A DNA stretch of 28,360 bases from Clostridia bacterium (GCA_016293975.1 JAEDCW010000021.1:1-28360); one strand, 5' to 3'; positions 1 to 8,842 are shown, numbered from the stretch's first letter. Program-made: numbers and translations. Notes: a model not told the origin generated them from the sequence alone.

Positions 1-225
1 ACCAACCGCAGTTCCTACAGAGATGCCCGTAACGAGCATTTGGAACGGAAAAGCAAGTGCAAGTGCCGCAAGTGCGTTCTCCCCGTCCGCTAGCATCGAA
101 ACGAATACGCTGTCGACTATATTGTACAATGCGAGCACAAGCATAGACATCATCATGGGCAGCGACATTTTTATCATCAGCGATGGCATTGGAGCAGTCG
201 CCATTCGTGTTTCTCTATCGTTCAT
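1..225 (-). CDS. MATE family efflux transporter, N-terminal fragment
   Basis: The gene starts at an ATG at 225 and is cut by the left edge of the window after 75 codons. The start is preceded on the minus strand by AGGGAAGG, a good ribosome binding site. The visible residues contain the signature of the first helix of multidrug and toxin extrusion transporters: a short polar N-terminus, then SLPMMMSMLV and ALYNIVDSVFVSML, followed by an ALAALALAFP segment, a standard early MATE pattern. The family exports cationic drugs or metabolites using Na+ or H+ gradients; the substrate cannot be inferred from this fragment. It lies downstream of fbp on the same strand, but a strong terminator separates the two, so it is probably transcribed independently. 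Confidence 0.85.
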   Translation of the reverse strand, partial: MNDRETRMATAPMPSLMIKMSLPMMMSMLVLALYNIVDSVFVSMLADGENALAALALAFPFQMLVTGISVGTAVG

Positions 226-235
226 ACACACCTTC

Positions 236-275
236 CCTAAAAATGCCTGCCTCCCATAGGTGCCAGGAAGCAGGC
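236..275 (-). terminator. Rho-independent terminator after fbp
   Basis: On the minus strand a 10-bp stem (GCCTGCTTCC pairing with GGAGGCAGGC, one G-U pair) with an 11-nt loop is followed by ATTTTTAG. It sits 31 bases after the fbp stop codon and just before the MATE ribosome binding site. Confidence 0.8.
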
Positions 276-306
276 GCATACTAACTAATACTGTATAATA
301 TAACAA

Positions 307-2277
307 TCATGATTCCTTTACAAGACCCGTTCTGTACGCATCGAGAAGCGCTTCGAGGTCGGCAATCCTCTCCTTGAGTGCCATGCCTGTGTCGGTGTCG
401 CCCACGAGCATCCTCTGCGGAAGCGTCTTTACCATTACGTCGCGAGTATATATGTCGTTGTTTGCAAAGCAGGAATCCAAAGTATTATAGGGTTCGTATT
501 CCACTATTCTCAGTCGCTTTGATGAGAAGAACATTGTGTAACCCGCAATTCCCGTTTGAGACTGATAGGCCCTGCAGAAGCCGCCATCTATTACTACTCT
601 GCGTCCGTTTGCCTTCATGGGGTCCTCGCCCGCCTTTGCCTTTACGGGTATATGTCCGTTTACGATAGTTGAATACCCCTCGTTGAGGCCGAAGTCGTTC
701 AATATCTTGAGTGCGAATTCCTCTTTGTCGCAGTAGGAATAGTAGGCATTCTTTGGCTCCTTATGAGTATTTTTGTCCGCAACGAGCGCCCTCTCAAACG
801 TCGTTATGTTCTTACGGCCGAATATGGGTGAATTTCTTCCGCACCACAAGAACCACATGAAGTCGCGTCCGTTTGCGCGCGCCTCAGAGCCCTCAGGAGC
901 AAACATCGCATCCCTCGCTATGCCCTGGGCGTAGTCCAAAAACTCCTTGCCCGCAAGCTTCTTGCCGCCAAATTCAAACTCCATGTAACTGCCGTCCTCG
1001 TTTAACGGTACACAGCCGTGGAATAGCAGATTTCCGTTGTAACAGAGGTATATACTGCCGGCAGAGTATATGAATCTCACATGCTTCTGGAGCTTGTCGC
1101 TGTTCTCGAATGCATTGACGAGGTGCTCCATGAGAAGCTGTTCGCCCTCTGTGAGCTGATTGGGATTGTTTCTGTCTACCGTCGGAAATTCCTTGTCAAG
1201 CAGCTCATGCTTCACACCGTCAATCGTAATAGTCATGTCATCGTAGTTTATCCTGTTGAGCATATCCCTGTCAGGCATATTGTACTCTGGGTGGCGCGCT
1301 AAGAGCTGACCTTCAAGCTTGAGCTGAATAATAAACATCGCCTTGTGCATTCTGGCATACAGCGTCCTGTCCTTGGGCATATAGTGCTCACGGGGCATGT
1401 TTCTCGGCGTAAACACGCTACAGTCGACGTCGCCGTAATACTCGTTAGCGAAGAGCGCAAGCGGCAACAGGTTAATTCCGTATGCGTTCTCTATCATGTC
1501 CAGCGCGTCATACTGGAGACTCGTCTTTAGCGCGGTCGCAACGCATACCGCACTGCCAGAAGCCGCACCCATCCACATTACGTCGTGGTTGCCCCACTGT
1601 ATATCGACGCTGTGATGCTCTATGAGCCTGTCGAGTATTACGTCGGGGTGCGGTCCCCTATCGAATATGTCTCCCACAATGTGGAGATGGTCTACAGCCA
1701 TGCGCTTTATGAGACTGCACAGCTCGATTATGAAGTCCTCCGCCCTGTCAAGTGCAATGATGCTCGCAATAATGCGTTCATAGTACATCATCTTGTCCTG
1801 ATCGACATAGTGGGTATGCAGAAGCTCATCGATAACATATGCAAAGTCCTTGGGAAGCGCTTTCCTGACCTTGGACCTCGAATACTTGGAGGTTATTCCC
1901 CTGCAGATGAGTATGAGCCTGTGGAGCGTGACACGGTAGAAATCCTCCATATTCTCTCCACTGTTTCTGAGCTCGTCCATCTTTTCTTCGGGATAGTAAA
2001 TAAGCGCTGCAAGCGCTGACCTCTCACGCTCGCTAAATGAATTACAAAAAACGCTCTCGATTTTGTCCCTTATAGCGCCCGACGCATTGTTTATAACGTG
2101 AAGAAACGCCACGTGCTCACCGTGAATATCACTTAAAAAATGCTCTGTCGCCTTAGGTAGGTTACATATCGCCTGTAAATTGATTATCTCCGAGCACACT
2201 GTCGGTATGGTCGGATATTCCCTTGCCATGAGAGAAAGATACTTCAGAGTTCTGTCGGTCGTTGTTTTTTCGTCCAT
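307..2277 (-). CDS. fbp: Fructose-1,6-bisphosphatase, class III
   Basis: A 656-residue class III fructose-1,6-bisphosphatase, the manganese-dependent metallophosphatase-type enzyme of Bacillota that hydrolyses fructose-1,6-bisphosphate to fructose-6-phosphate in gluconeogenesis. Metal-binding motifs are visible in order: LSDIHGEH (Asp50, His52), GDIFDRGPHPD (around 202-212) and WGNHDVMW (Asn230-His231-Asp232). Length matches the family's usual 640-670 residues. The frame extends four codons upstream to a TTG, but the ribosome binding site GGAGG lies inside that extension, 5 nt before the ATG at 2277, so I take the ATG. It appears to be a single-gene transcript: a TATAAT lies about 40 bases upstream and a strong terminator follows. 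Confidence 0.96.
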   Translation of the reverse strand: MDEKTTTDRTLKYLSLMAREYPTIPTVCSEIINLQAICNLPKATEHFLSDIHGEHVAFLHVINNASGAIRDKIESVFCNSFSERERSALAALIYYPEEKMDELRNSGENMEDFYRVTLHRLILICRGITSKYSRSKVRKALPKDFAYVIDELLHTHYVDQDKMMYYERIIASIIALDRAEDFIIELCSLIKRMAVDHLHIVGDIFDRGPHPDVILDRLIEHHSVDIQWGNHDVMWMGAASGSAVCVATALKTSLQYDALDMIENAYGINLLPLALFANEYYGDVDCSVFTPRNMPREHYMPKDRTLYARMHKAMFIIQLKLEGQLLARHPEYNMPDRDMLNRINYDDMTITIDGVKHELLDKEFPTVDRNNPNQLTEGEQLLMEHLVNAFENSDKLQKHVRFIYSAGSIYLCYNGNLLFHGCVPLNEDGSYMEFEFGGKKLAGKEFLDYAQGIARDAMFAPEGSEARANGRDFMWFLWCGRNSPIFGRKNITTFERALVADKNTHKEPKNAYYSYCDKEEFALKILNDFGLNEGYSTIVNGHIPVKAKAGEDPMKANGRRVVIDGGFCRAYQSQTGIAGYTMFFSSKRLRIVEYEPYNTLDSCFANNDIYTRDVMVKTLPQRMLVGDTDTGMALKERIADLEALLDAYRTGLVKES

Positions 2278-2315
2278 AACTGCCTCCAATGTAAATTCTT
2301 AGCAATACTGATTAC

Positions 2316-2321
2316 ATTATA
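2316..2321 (-). promoter_or_regulatory. Candidate -10 element for fbp
   Basis: A perfect TATAAT on the minus strand, 38 bases before the fbp ATG, in a very AT-rich stretch. No good -35 hexamer is present at 16-18 bp (TTTTAT is the best), so the promoter is tentative. Confidence 0.4.
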
Positions 2322-2415
2322 CATTGATAAATATTTTAATAAAACACATTTTCGAATATATTTGTTTAAACTTCAAGCAAAAAACTCACATGAACCGTTT
2401 ACGCAACACAGATAA

Positions 2416-3246
2416 TCAAGCCTTATTTCTAAAGAACTCCGCAACTCGCCTTACGTCCTCAAAGGGAGATTCGAGACAGCCCTCGATCTCACTCTCATAG
2501 CCGCCGTCCCTCGATGCAAAGGCTATCGCCTGGGCGGTGAGCTTTCCGCTGCCGGACTTGTTCTTTCCAACAAGCAATCTGGCTTCCTTTGTGTCGCCTG
2601 TCAAAAGCCGCCTTAGTTCAAATGCCTCCCTCGTTTTCTCGTCGGGCTCGGCAAATCCCAAGTGCGAATTGAGGTGGCACACCGCCTGACATACCTCGCA
2701 ACCCATATATGTCGTTAGCTTATTCGCGAGCGTTATCGGGTGCAAAGTGTCGTTCATGCCCGCCCTTATGCACTTTGAGTAGTCTATGCCATCGGGTCCT
2801 ATCGCCCCACCGGGACAGGCTTTGGCACACGCCATGCATTTATCACAGCCGCCATTTAGTTTCGACCCACACTGACTGTCGGTCTCGCGCTCGTCCCCTA
2901 TATCGCAGTTTACGCTCAAGCCGCAAAGTATAGTCCTCGTACCGAGCTCATCCATAGCTACGAGCCCATTGAGGCACGGCGAAGCGAGTCCCCGCGCGAT
3001 AAATTCAGCCTTGAGGGATGTATCGGCGTCCTCTGCGGCTATCCCCTGCTCTCTCAATTCTTCAATGAGACTAAGTTTCGCTTGGTACATTTTGTTAGAC
3101 GCCAAATAGTATGCAGGTATCCTTTCGCCACGCTTAAAAGGTATGTAGCTCCAAGTTAGCAAAAGCAATGTCGAGCCGCCGCGCCTTACCGCCCTTGCAC
3201 GACAAAACCCGTGCTTTTTTGCCAAATCCAACAAGTACGATCTCAT
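2416..3246 (-). CDS. Short QueG-like double [4Fe-4S] protein
   Basis: A 276-residue protein resembling epoxyqueuosine reductase (QueG) but shorter than the usual 310-390 residues. The ferredoxin core holds Cys134-x2-Cys137-x2-Cys140-x3-Cys144-Pro, then Cys159 and a GCEVCQAVC motif (183, 186, 190), giving the eight cysteines for two [4Fe-4S] clusters as in QueG. The C-terminal third looks like a HEAT-type helical tail. The N-terminal cobalamin-binding region of true QueG is only weakly recognisable, so the function may differ. I chose the ATG at 3246 because GGGAGG sits 4-5 nt upstream; an ATG four codons earlier overlaps that site. No queuosine genes are nearby. Family assignment is firm at the level of QueG-like iron-sulfur protein; the substrate is unknown. 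Confidence 0.75.
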   Translation of the reverse strand: MRSYLLDLAKKHGFCRARAVRRGGSTLLLLTWSYIPFKRGERIPAYYLASNKMYQAKLSLIEELREQGIAAEDADTSLKAEFIARGLASPCLNGLVAMDELGTRTILCGLSVNCDIGDERETDSQCGSKLNGGCDKCMACAKACPGGAIGPDGIDYSKCIRAGMNDTLHPITLANKLTTYMGCEVCQAVCHLNSHLGFAEPDEKTREAFELRRLLTGDTKEARLLVGKNKSGSGKLTAQAIAFASRDGGYESEIEGCLESPFEDVRRVAEFFRNKA

Positions 3247-3335
3247 AATGCCTCCCATAGTCGGACAAAAGTATACCAGATATCGTCGCAGAATAAAACA
3301 GCCCTGAGCCTATGCACTCTGCGCACGCTTAACGA

Positions 3336-5024
3336 CTAAAACTCCCCTTTAACCGTACACACCGATGTAAGCTCGAATGTCACAGACTCTGCGCCATTGA
3401 TAAACACTGTATAGCTCGCGCCCTGCTTCATATCTGCACTTGAAAAAGCCACACACGAGAAGTCAAACCCTGCTGTCTGCTCGAATAGGACAACTCCGCT
3501 TGCGTTCTTTACGGTTATCTCATCGCCTGCTTTGCCGTCAATCACCACGAATGCCGAATACTGCCCGGAGTCTCCGCTCGCAGTTACGAGCCTTTCGCTA
3601 CCGCCACAGCCGAAAACAGAACCACCATCTATTGCAAACACTCCCTCGCAGTCGAACGGCGTATCCGTGCTTGAGTTTGCGTTAGTGATGCTCAGTACGC
3701 CCCCGACTATCCATATTGCGTTGTTTGAATCCACTCCGTCTCCGTTTGCACATACCGAAATGACGCCGCCCTCGATTTTTACAAGACCGTCTTTGTTTTC
3801 GGCGTCCGCAGGCTCTTCCGTACTGCCTGTGCTGTTTATCCCGTCGTCAGCGGAAGCTATATCGAGAACTCCTCCCGAAATACGCACATTTGCGCCCTGT
3901 ATCCCCTCAAAGCACCTCTCGATTCTAAACACGCCTCCGTTGATTACCGTGAACGCATCCGAATGTATGCCCTCGTCACCTGATTTGATATTGAATTCGC
4001 CGCCCGATATGACTGTACTCCCGTTTGAATGTATTGAGTCGTCAAACGTGTCGAGTTCAAGCACGCCACCGCGGATTACTATGCCGCGCTTTGCGGACAA
4101 TCCCTTGCAACTGTCGGAGTTTTGCTGTGCCTGCTCATTTGTAAGTTTTCCGTCATTTTGTAAAATAAACTCGACTTCATTTGCTCCGCCGCCGCACTTA
4201 GCATTTATCACACCGCCGTCGATGACTATGCAGTTTTTAGCATTCAGCGCATCGCCGTTCGCGTCAATACCTATACTGCCGCCGCGAATGACTATACTGC
4301 CCCTTTCCTCATCCTTTGAGTTGGTAGAGCGGAGGGCATCGTCGCCAGATGTCACACTTATATTGCCGCCGCCTATAAGCAGACAATCCTTGCCCACTAT
4401 GCCGTCATCGGATGAGATTACCTCTATATCGCCCGAGTACAGCTTTAGCTTATCCCGAGAGTTTATCCCGTTGTTGTGCTTCGCTGTGACGGTAAGCCTA
4501 CCCTTACCGTTTATCGTGAGGTCGGACTGAGAGAATATCGCGGCATTCGGCTCGTTCTCATCTCCCGAATCGAGAAAGTATTCCTCGCTGTCGGATATAA
4601 AATTCTCCGTACCCTCGGCGAGCGTGATAATGAGCCTATCCGCATTTTTGCAATAAAGTGCAGAGCCTCCCTTGCAGGCTATTGCAGCTCCGTTAAGCAC
4701 TATATGTACAGCATCCATGGAATCGACTATAACTCTGCCGTCGTTCAGAGCGCCCGAAAGCACATATGTGCCTCCGCTCGTTATGCGGTATTCTTTGTCT
4801 GCACTCGCAAGATCGACCCTCATCGCATTTTCCGGGACGCTTTCGTCCATGTCGCTCGCCTTGAATTCGGGTATGTTCACCCCATTCAAAACTTCGGCTT
4901 CGTCGGCAAAATCCACGTCGGGCATTCCCTCATGGTACTTCTCGCTCGATTTGAGCTTGTTTGCACAGCCTGCGAGCAAACATAAGCATAACAATACTGC
5001 CATAGCCGCCAATAACCTCTTCAT
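3336..5024 (-). CDS. Cthe_2159-type beta-helix carbohydrate-binding lipoprotein
   Basis: A 562-residue secreted lipoprotein. It starts with a signal peptide ending in the lipobox LLAGC (Cys20), so it should be lipid-anchored on the outer face of the membrane. The rest is built of repeated short strands of the type GGxxxI.S.DDGI / GD(A/G)xxS, with many Gly-Gly, Asp-Asp-Gly-Ile and Asn-Gly-Asp-Gly turns. This is typical of the parallel beta-helix family named after Cthe_2159 of Clostridium thermocellum (carbohydrate-binding domain-containing protein, formerly DUF4353), whose founding member binds acidic plant polysaccharide and calcium. Ribosome binding site AGAGGTGA lies 6 nt before the ATG. 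It stands alone, with no glycosidase next to it. The ligand here is inferred from the family only. Confidence 0.85.
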   Translation of the reverse strand: MKRLLAAMAVLLCLCLLAGCANKLKSSEKYHEGMPDVDFADEAEVLNGVNIPEFKASDMDESVPENAMRVDLASADKEYRITSGGTYVLSGALNDGRVIVDSMDAVHIVLNGAAIACKGGSALYCKNADRLIITLAEGTENFISDSEEYFLDSGDENEPNAAIFSQSDLTINGKGRLTVTAKHNNGINSRDKLKLYSGDIEVISSDDGIVGKDCLLIGGGNISVTSGDDALRSTNSKDEERGSIVIRGGSIGIDANGDALNAKNCIVIDGGVINAKCGGGANEVEFILQNDGKLTNEQAQQNSDSCKGLSAKRGIVIRGGVLELDTFDDSIHSNGSTVISGGEFNIKSGDEGIHSDAFTVINGGVFRIERCFEGIQGANVRISGGVLDIASADDGINSTGSTEEPADAENKDGLVKIEGGVISVCANGDGVDSNNAIWIVGGVLSITNANSSTDTPFDCEGVFAIDGGSVFGCGGSERLVTASGDSGQYSAFVVIDGKAGDEITVKNASGVVLFEQTAGFDFSCVAFSSADMKQGASYTVFINGAESVTFELTSVCTVKGEF

Positions 5025-5047
5025 GCGCTCACCTCTTCCTCGTTAGT

Positions 5048-5053
5048 ATTATA
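5048..5053 (-). promoter_or_regulatory. Extended -10 promoter of the Cthe_2159-type gene
   Basis: On the minus strand TGC-TATAAT (an extended -10) lies 23 bases before the ATG. The -35 region is poor (AATTGA at 16 bp), which is common with extended -10 promoters. Confidence 0.5.
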
Positions 5054-5145
5054 GCAGTCCGCAAAGCTCTCAATTGTGACAAATGCAAAAACAGCACATC
5101 GCTGTCACCGTTGACTTTGCCGGAAAACCTGCCATTTCCAAACTA

Positions 5146-5177
5146 CAAAACGGTACCCGACCGAAATCGAATACCGT
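5146..5177 (-). terminator. Terminator after pepV
   Basis: Minus-strand hairpin ACGGTATTCGA / TCGGGTACCGT, an 11-bp stem with two G-U pairs and a 6-nt loop, followed by TTTTG. It lies 35 bases after the pepV stop and closes the uppP-yitT-pepV unit. Confidence 0.7.
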
Positions 5178-5212
5178 AAACCGATAAATCACTTGCCATC
5201 CACAGAGGCGCA

Positions 5213-6577
5213 TCACTCGCATGCAAGCGCTATTATCGCGTCTGCGATTACCCTTACGTTGAATTCCACGTCTTCGAGCCTTATCGACTCGTTGGGCATG
5301 TGTATCAGCGCAGGTACGCCGGGTCTCTCACAACCGAATGCTACGGCGTTTTCAACTGCTCTGGCGTATGTGCCGCCGCCTATCGCGAGGGGCTCTGCGG
5401 GTCGACCCGTATGCTTCTCGTATACCTCCAACAGCTTTGTGACGAGCTCGCTGTCCCTCGCCACGAAGTGACCTTCCTGGAAGTGCTTATCGATAAGCTC
5501 CGCGTCCTCTACGTTTGCGCACAGTCTGTTTGAGATATCCTCAAGCGACTGTGTTGTGGGTACTCTCATATCTACTACGAGCGTATAGCCGTTTTCGTCC
5601 CACTTGATTATTCCGGGGTTGACTGTAATCCTGCCCGAAGCGTCCTCGCAGTCTATGCCGGCGCTCTCGCCATGCATATCGAACCCAAAACACCTGTGAA
5701 GTGCGCATACAGCATGCTTATCCTCCTCGGGGATGGGCAAAATGTTTAGCAATGCGAGCGTTCCCTGTATAGCGTTTTTACCCATCTCAGGCATGGAGGC
5801 ATGCGCCGCAACACCCGTGACGGTTATGGTCGTTTTGCCGTCTTTGGAATCGGTGACAACGCCGTAACCGGTCTTATTAGCAAAGTCAGCCGCGAGGCCT
5901 TCTATGTCGTCTGCGCTCTGCGGTATTATCGCAGTAACGCTGTCACACACGACATTGGCCCTCTCGCCGCCCTTTAGCTCGATATGTGAGCCGTATGTCG
6001 CTTTCATGGTTATCTGAGCAATGCCCTTCTCGGAATTTACGAGAGGGTACTCTGCATCTGGCGAGAATGCGAGGTCCGGCATCTTCTCATTCTCCCTGTA
6101 GTGCTTCATACAGCCCCAGCCGCTCTCCTCATCGCCGCCAAGCATAATGCGGACCTTGCGCTTCATGGGCAATCCACATTCCTTTACGGCTGCCAGAGCG
6201 TACAGTGCGCAAATCGCGGGGCCCTTGTCGTCGAGCGTGCCTCTGCCGTGGATCTCGTCGTCGGCTATCACTCCGCCATAGGGCGGATGCTTCCAACCTT
6301 CGCCCTCAGGCACTACATCCATGTGGCACATTATGCCGAGAGTCTCCTCGCCCTCGCCGTAATCGATAAGGCCTATATAGCCGTCCATATTCCTCGTCTC
6401 CATACCATAGCGCTTGCCTATATCCAAGGAGTGCTCTATAGCCCTCGTTACTTCCTTGCCGAAAGGTGCACCGGGCTCAGGTGTACCCTTTACGCTGGGA
6501 ATTCTTACCGACTCACATATGGCAACGGTGAGCTCATCCATGTGAGCACTTATCCACTCGTCTATTTTCCTTGACAT
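5213..6577 (-). CDS. pepV: Dipeptidase PepV (M20 metallopeptidase)
   Basis: A 454-residue cytosolic dipeptidase of the PepV branch of peptidase family M20, which removes the N-terminal residue from dipeptides and some unblocked tripeptides using two zinc ions. Visible metal and catalytic residues: CHMDVVPEG (His85, Asp87), GTLDDKGP (Asp117) and GGDEESG (Glu150-Glu151); a conserved GGGTYAR segment lies near the C-terminus. Length fits the family (about 465). Ribosome binding site AAGGAG is 7 nt before the ATG. It follows yitT by 29 bp on the same strand and is followed by a terminator, so it is probably the last gene of uppP-yitT-pepV. Confidence 0.94.
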   Translation of the reverse strand: MSRKIDEWISAHMDELTVAICESVRIPSVKGTPEPGAPFGKEVTRAIEHSLDIGKRYGMETRNMDGYIGLIDYGEGEETLGIMCHMDVVPEGEGWKHPPYGGVIADDEIHGRGTLDDKGPAICALYALAAVKECGLPMKRKVRIMLGGDEESGWGCMKHYRENEKMPDLAFSPDAEYPLVNSEKGIAQITMKATYGSHIELKGGERANVVCDSVTAIIPQSADDIEGLAADFANKTGYGVVTDSKDGKTTITVTGVAAHASMPEMGKNAIQGTLALLNILPIPEEDKHAVCALHRCFGFDMHGESAGIDCEDASGRITVNPGIIKWDENGYTLVVDMRVPTTQSLEDISNRLCANVEDAELIDKHFQEGHFVARDSELVTKLLEVYEKHTGRPAEPLAIGGGTYARAVENAVAFGCERPGVPALIHMPNESIRLEDVEFNVRVIADAIIALACE

Positions 6578-6606
6578 ACCATCTCTCCTTTTTTATCACT
6601 TCTGTA

Positions 6607-7512
6607 TTAATTCAATGCATTAAAGCCGCGGCCGACAACTTCCTTTGTCTCGAGTATCGAGAACAGGGCGTGGGCATCCTTAGACTTTACGATACGCTTC
6701 AATGTGGCGAGTTCGGACGTCTTTACTATACAGTATACGAGCTTGCGCTCCATACCTGTGTATGCGCCCTCTGCGGGTATATAGGTAACGCCCCTGTGCA
6801 GTATGTTCATTACGTCGGGAGCTATCTCGTCCCACTCGTCCGAAATGATGAATACGGAGACCGTCCTGTTGAGACCCATGAGCGCATAGTTAAATGCGAC
6901 GTTGCTCACAAACATTGCGATCATCGAGCAGAGAGCGATTTCAACGCCCTTTACAATGCCCAAGCACGCCATTATGACTATGTTGAACATAATATTTATC
7001 GTGCCCATCGATATAGAGGTATTCTTAGCAAGTATCATCGACACAACGTCGAGACCGCCCAGTGTCGCGTCACGTCTGACTACCGGTGCAGCGGATACTC
7101 CTATTATCGCCGAACCGACTATTGCCGCCACGAGCTCATTCTCTATGGGTATGACAAATCCGTCCGTCAAAACGATTGCGGCGGTCAAAAGCACAGTGCC
7201 TATTATGCTGAAAATCACAAACTTAGGCGTCATATACTTAAAGCCCACTATTACCACGGGAATGTTCAGTATGAGTATTGGAAGCCATGTCGGTATGTCC
7301 ATCGTGTAATTGAGCAAAAGCGCCAATCCTGTTATACCACCCGACAGAAAGCTATGCTGAACATAGAAGCCGTTCACCGCGAGGCCCTGTATCATGCACG
7401 ACAAAACCATTATAAGGAGCGTCATCGCATCCTTTTTCATCGTCTCATTGTCAATAGGGGTCATATTTCTCTTCTTAACAGATTTAGCCGAAGCGCTTGA
7501 TTTAGTTTCCAA
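6607..7512 (-). CDS. YitT family membrane protein (DUF161/DUF2179)
   Basis: A 301-residue membrane protein of the YitT family. After a basic 25-residue N-terminus come five or six hydrophobic helices (about 29-48, 58-75, 80-110, 125-145, 170-215), with the conserved SGGITGLALLLNY and RRDATLGGLDVVSMIL loops. A soluble C-terminal DUF2179 domain follows (about 218-300). The translation start is a TTG at 7512: AAGGAGA sits 7 nt upstream, while the first internal ATG (residue 17) has no ribosome binding site. The family's transport or regulatory role is not established. The 12-bp gap from uppP and 29-bp gap to pepV indicate co-transcription. Confidence 0.9.
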   Translation of the reverse strand: METKSSASAKSVKKRNMTPIDNETMKKDAMTLLIMVLSCMIQGLAVNGFYVQHSFLSGGITGLALLLNYTMDIPTWLPILILNIPVVIVGFKYMTPKFVIFSIIGTVLLTAAIVLTDGFVIPIENELVAAIVGSAIIGVSAAPVVRRDATLGGLDVVSMILAKNTSISMGTINIMFNIVIMACLGIVKGVEIALCSMIAMFVSNVAFNYALMGLNRTVSVFIISDEWDEIAPDVMNILHRGVTYIPAEGAYTGMERKLVYCIVKTSELATLKRIVKSKDAHALFSILETKEVVGRGFNALN

Positions 7513-7524
7513 AACGGCTCTCCT

Positions 7525-8391
7525 TTATCCTATAAGTGGGCTTGAAAACACCAGATTGAATACAAACTGGTCGAGCAGGACCAAAATTCCCAATACGAGT
7601 GTATATATCGCAAAAACGTTGAGGCTCTTATTTACAATAAGCTTTATCATTAGCTTAATTGCAAAGAATCCGCTGATTGCCGCCACAAGTGTTCCGATTG
7701 TAACGTTCAGCCAGTCAACGCCGACCGCGCCTTCGCGAATTACATCCGGAACCTCGAGTACGAGCGAGCCGAGTATCGCAGGTATTGACAGCAGGAATGA
7801 AAACTCCGCCGCCGCTTCTTTTTTAAGTCCCATATAACTTGCACTTGCGATAGTACAACCTGACCTTGAAATGCCCGGAAGTATAGCTATTCCCTGCATT
7901 AAGCCTATACCAGCGGCTTTATACCACTTCGTTTCCCCGATTGTGTGTTTGCCCTGACCCACGAAATTCATAAGGAAGAGCGCAATGGCTGTTATTAAGA
8001 ACCCAAAGCCTAAATATGTTCCCTGGTAGGACTCTTCGATAAGGTCTCCGAACGCCAGAGCCATTGCCGTCGTTATCGCAGTAGCGATTATAAGCAGCCA
8101 CAGTTTCCATACGTCTTCGGAGGCCGTATGTGCCTTAAGTTCCTCCTTTTTGCCGGAGAACAGCAAACCTATGAGCTTGAAAAAAGCCCTTATAATCCCC
8201 CAGAGACTCTCTCTGTAGACCACCACTACCGCTATCAGTGTTCCGAAATGGAGCATTATGGCAAAAAACAACGAATTTTCGGTAACACCGAAGACGTTCT
8301 GCAAGAGTACGAGATGTCCCGAGCTTGATACCGGCAGAAACTCGCAGAGTCCCTGAACCAAACCCAGTATTATCGCGATCAATAATGTCAT
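7525..8391 (-). CDS. uppP: Undecaprenyl-diphosphatase UppP (BacA)
   Basis: A 288-residue polytopic membrane phosphatase that recycles undecaprenyl diphosphate to the monophosphate carrier lipid used for peptidoglycan and other wall polymers. Its overexpression gives bacitracin resistance in known species. Both signature motifs are intact: QGLCEFLPVSSSGH (Glu17, His26) and LPGISRSGCT (Arg176), the latter followed by FSFLLSIPAI. About eight hydrophobic segments are visible. Ribosome binding site AAGGAGA is 6 nt before the ATG, and a well-formed promoter lies upstream. It is the first gene of uppP-yitT-pepV. Confidence 0.96.
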   Translation of the reverse strand: MTLLIAIILGLVQGLCEFLPVSSSGHLVLLQNVFGVTENSLFFAIMLHFGTLIAVVVVYRESLWGIIRAFFKLIGLLFSGKKEELKAHTASEDVWKLWLLIIATAITTAMALAFGDLIEESYQGTYLGFGFLITAIALFLMNFVGQGKHTIGETKWYKAAGIGLMQGIAILPGISRSGCTIASASYMGLKKEAAAEFSFLLSIPAILGSLVLEVPDVIREGAVGVDWLNVTIGTLVAAISGFFAIKLMIKLIVNKSLNVFAIYTLVLGILVLLDQFVFNLVFSSPLIG

Positions 8392-8439
8392 TGATTGTCT
8401 CCTTTATCTGTAAAATCACCGTATACTTCTATGAATACG

Positions 8440-8468
8440 ATTATATGTTAGCCGCTATCAAATAACAA
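8440..8468 (-). promoter_or_regulatory. Sigma-A promoter of uppP-yitT-pepV
   Basis: On the minus strand TTGTTA (8463-8468), a 17-bp spacer and TATAAT (8440-8445), about 48 bases before the uppP ATG. Confidence 0.65.
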
Positions 8469-8499
8469 TTCTTTTTTTATTGTTCACAGATTATTCATG

Positions 8500-8553
8500 T
8501 ATAATCTTGCGCCGATGTGCTGACCCTAAACTTGCGCATAGGGCAATTAGCCC
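8500..8553 (+). promoter_or_regulatory. -10 element and leader hairpins of the DUF1540 gene
   Basis: TATAAT at 8500-8505 is the likely -10 of the DUF1540 mini-gene (the -35, TTATTG at 17 bp, is weak). The 77-nt leader can form CCCTA(8524-8528)/TAGGG(8539-8543) or GGGC(8541-8544)/GCCC(8550-8553). The two stems share GGG at 8541-8543, so only one can form at a time. Whether this regulates anything is speculation. Confidence 0.4.
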
Positions 8554-8582
8554 GTTTGTAAATGTAGCGAGGAGGTAGAGAT

Positions 8583-8750
8583 ATGAGCAACACAGGAAAT
8601 CAATCGATAGGCTGCGCCGTTACAAGCTGTTCTTACAATGAAAACGGCTGCGACTGCAGACTCAACCGCATTCAAGTCATGCCCTGCAACTGTAATCATA
8701 CAGGTTGTGCAGAGGAAGAAAATTATTGCGGCAGCTACAAAGCAAAATAG
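8583..8750 (+). CDS. DUF1540 Cys-rich mini-protein
   Basis: A 55-residue protein. Eight cysteines (11, 16, 23, 25, 35, 37, 42, 49) follow the spacing of DUF1540 domains, small putative metal-binding modules common in Clostridia, often as tandem or single domains in spore-formers. The sequence around the first pair is IGCAVTSCSYNENGCDC. A strong AGGAGG lies 7 nt before the ATG, and a strong terminator starts 6 bases after the stop, so this is a complete single-gene transcript. The molecular function of the family is not known; metal binding is inferred from the cysteines. Confidence 0.88.
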   Translation: MSNTGNQSIGCAVTSCSYNENGCDCRLNRIQVMPCNCNHTGCAEEENYCGSYKAK

Positions 8751-8755
8751 GCGCG

Positions 8756-8787
8756 AAAAGCGGAGAGGAGATCTCCGCTTTTCTTTT
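8756..8787 (+). terminator. Terminator of the DUF1540 gene
   Basis: Perfect 11-bp stem AAAAGCGGAGA / TCTCCGCTTTT with a 5-nt loop, followed by CTTTTG. Confidence 0.85.
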
Positions 8788-8842
8788 GCTTGATACCGGG
8801 AATACCCGAACAGAAGTGCCAGAGTCTTTGTTTTATCGACGA

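Noticed and set aside
3532..4530. 332-codon plus-strand open frame
   Set aside because: It is antisense to the Cthe_2159-type lipoprotein and made of repeated Pro/Ser stretches that mirror its Gly/Asp turns.
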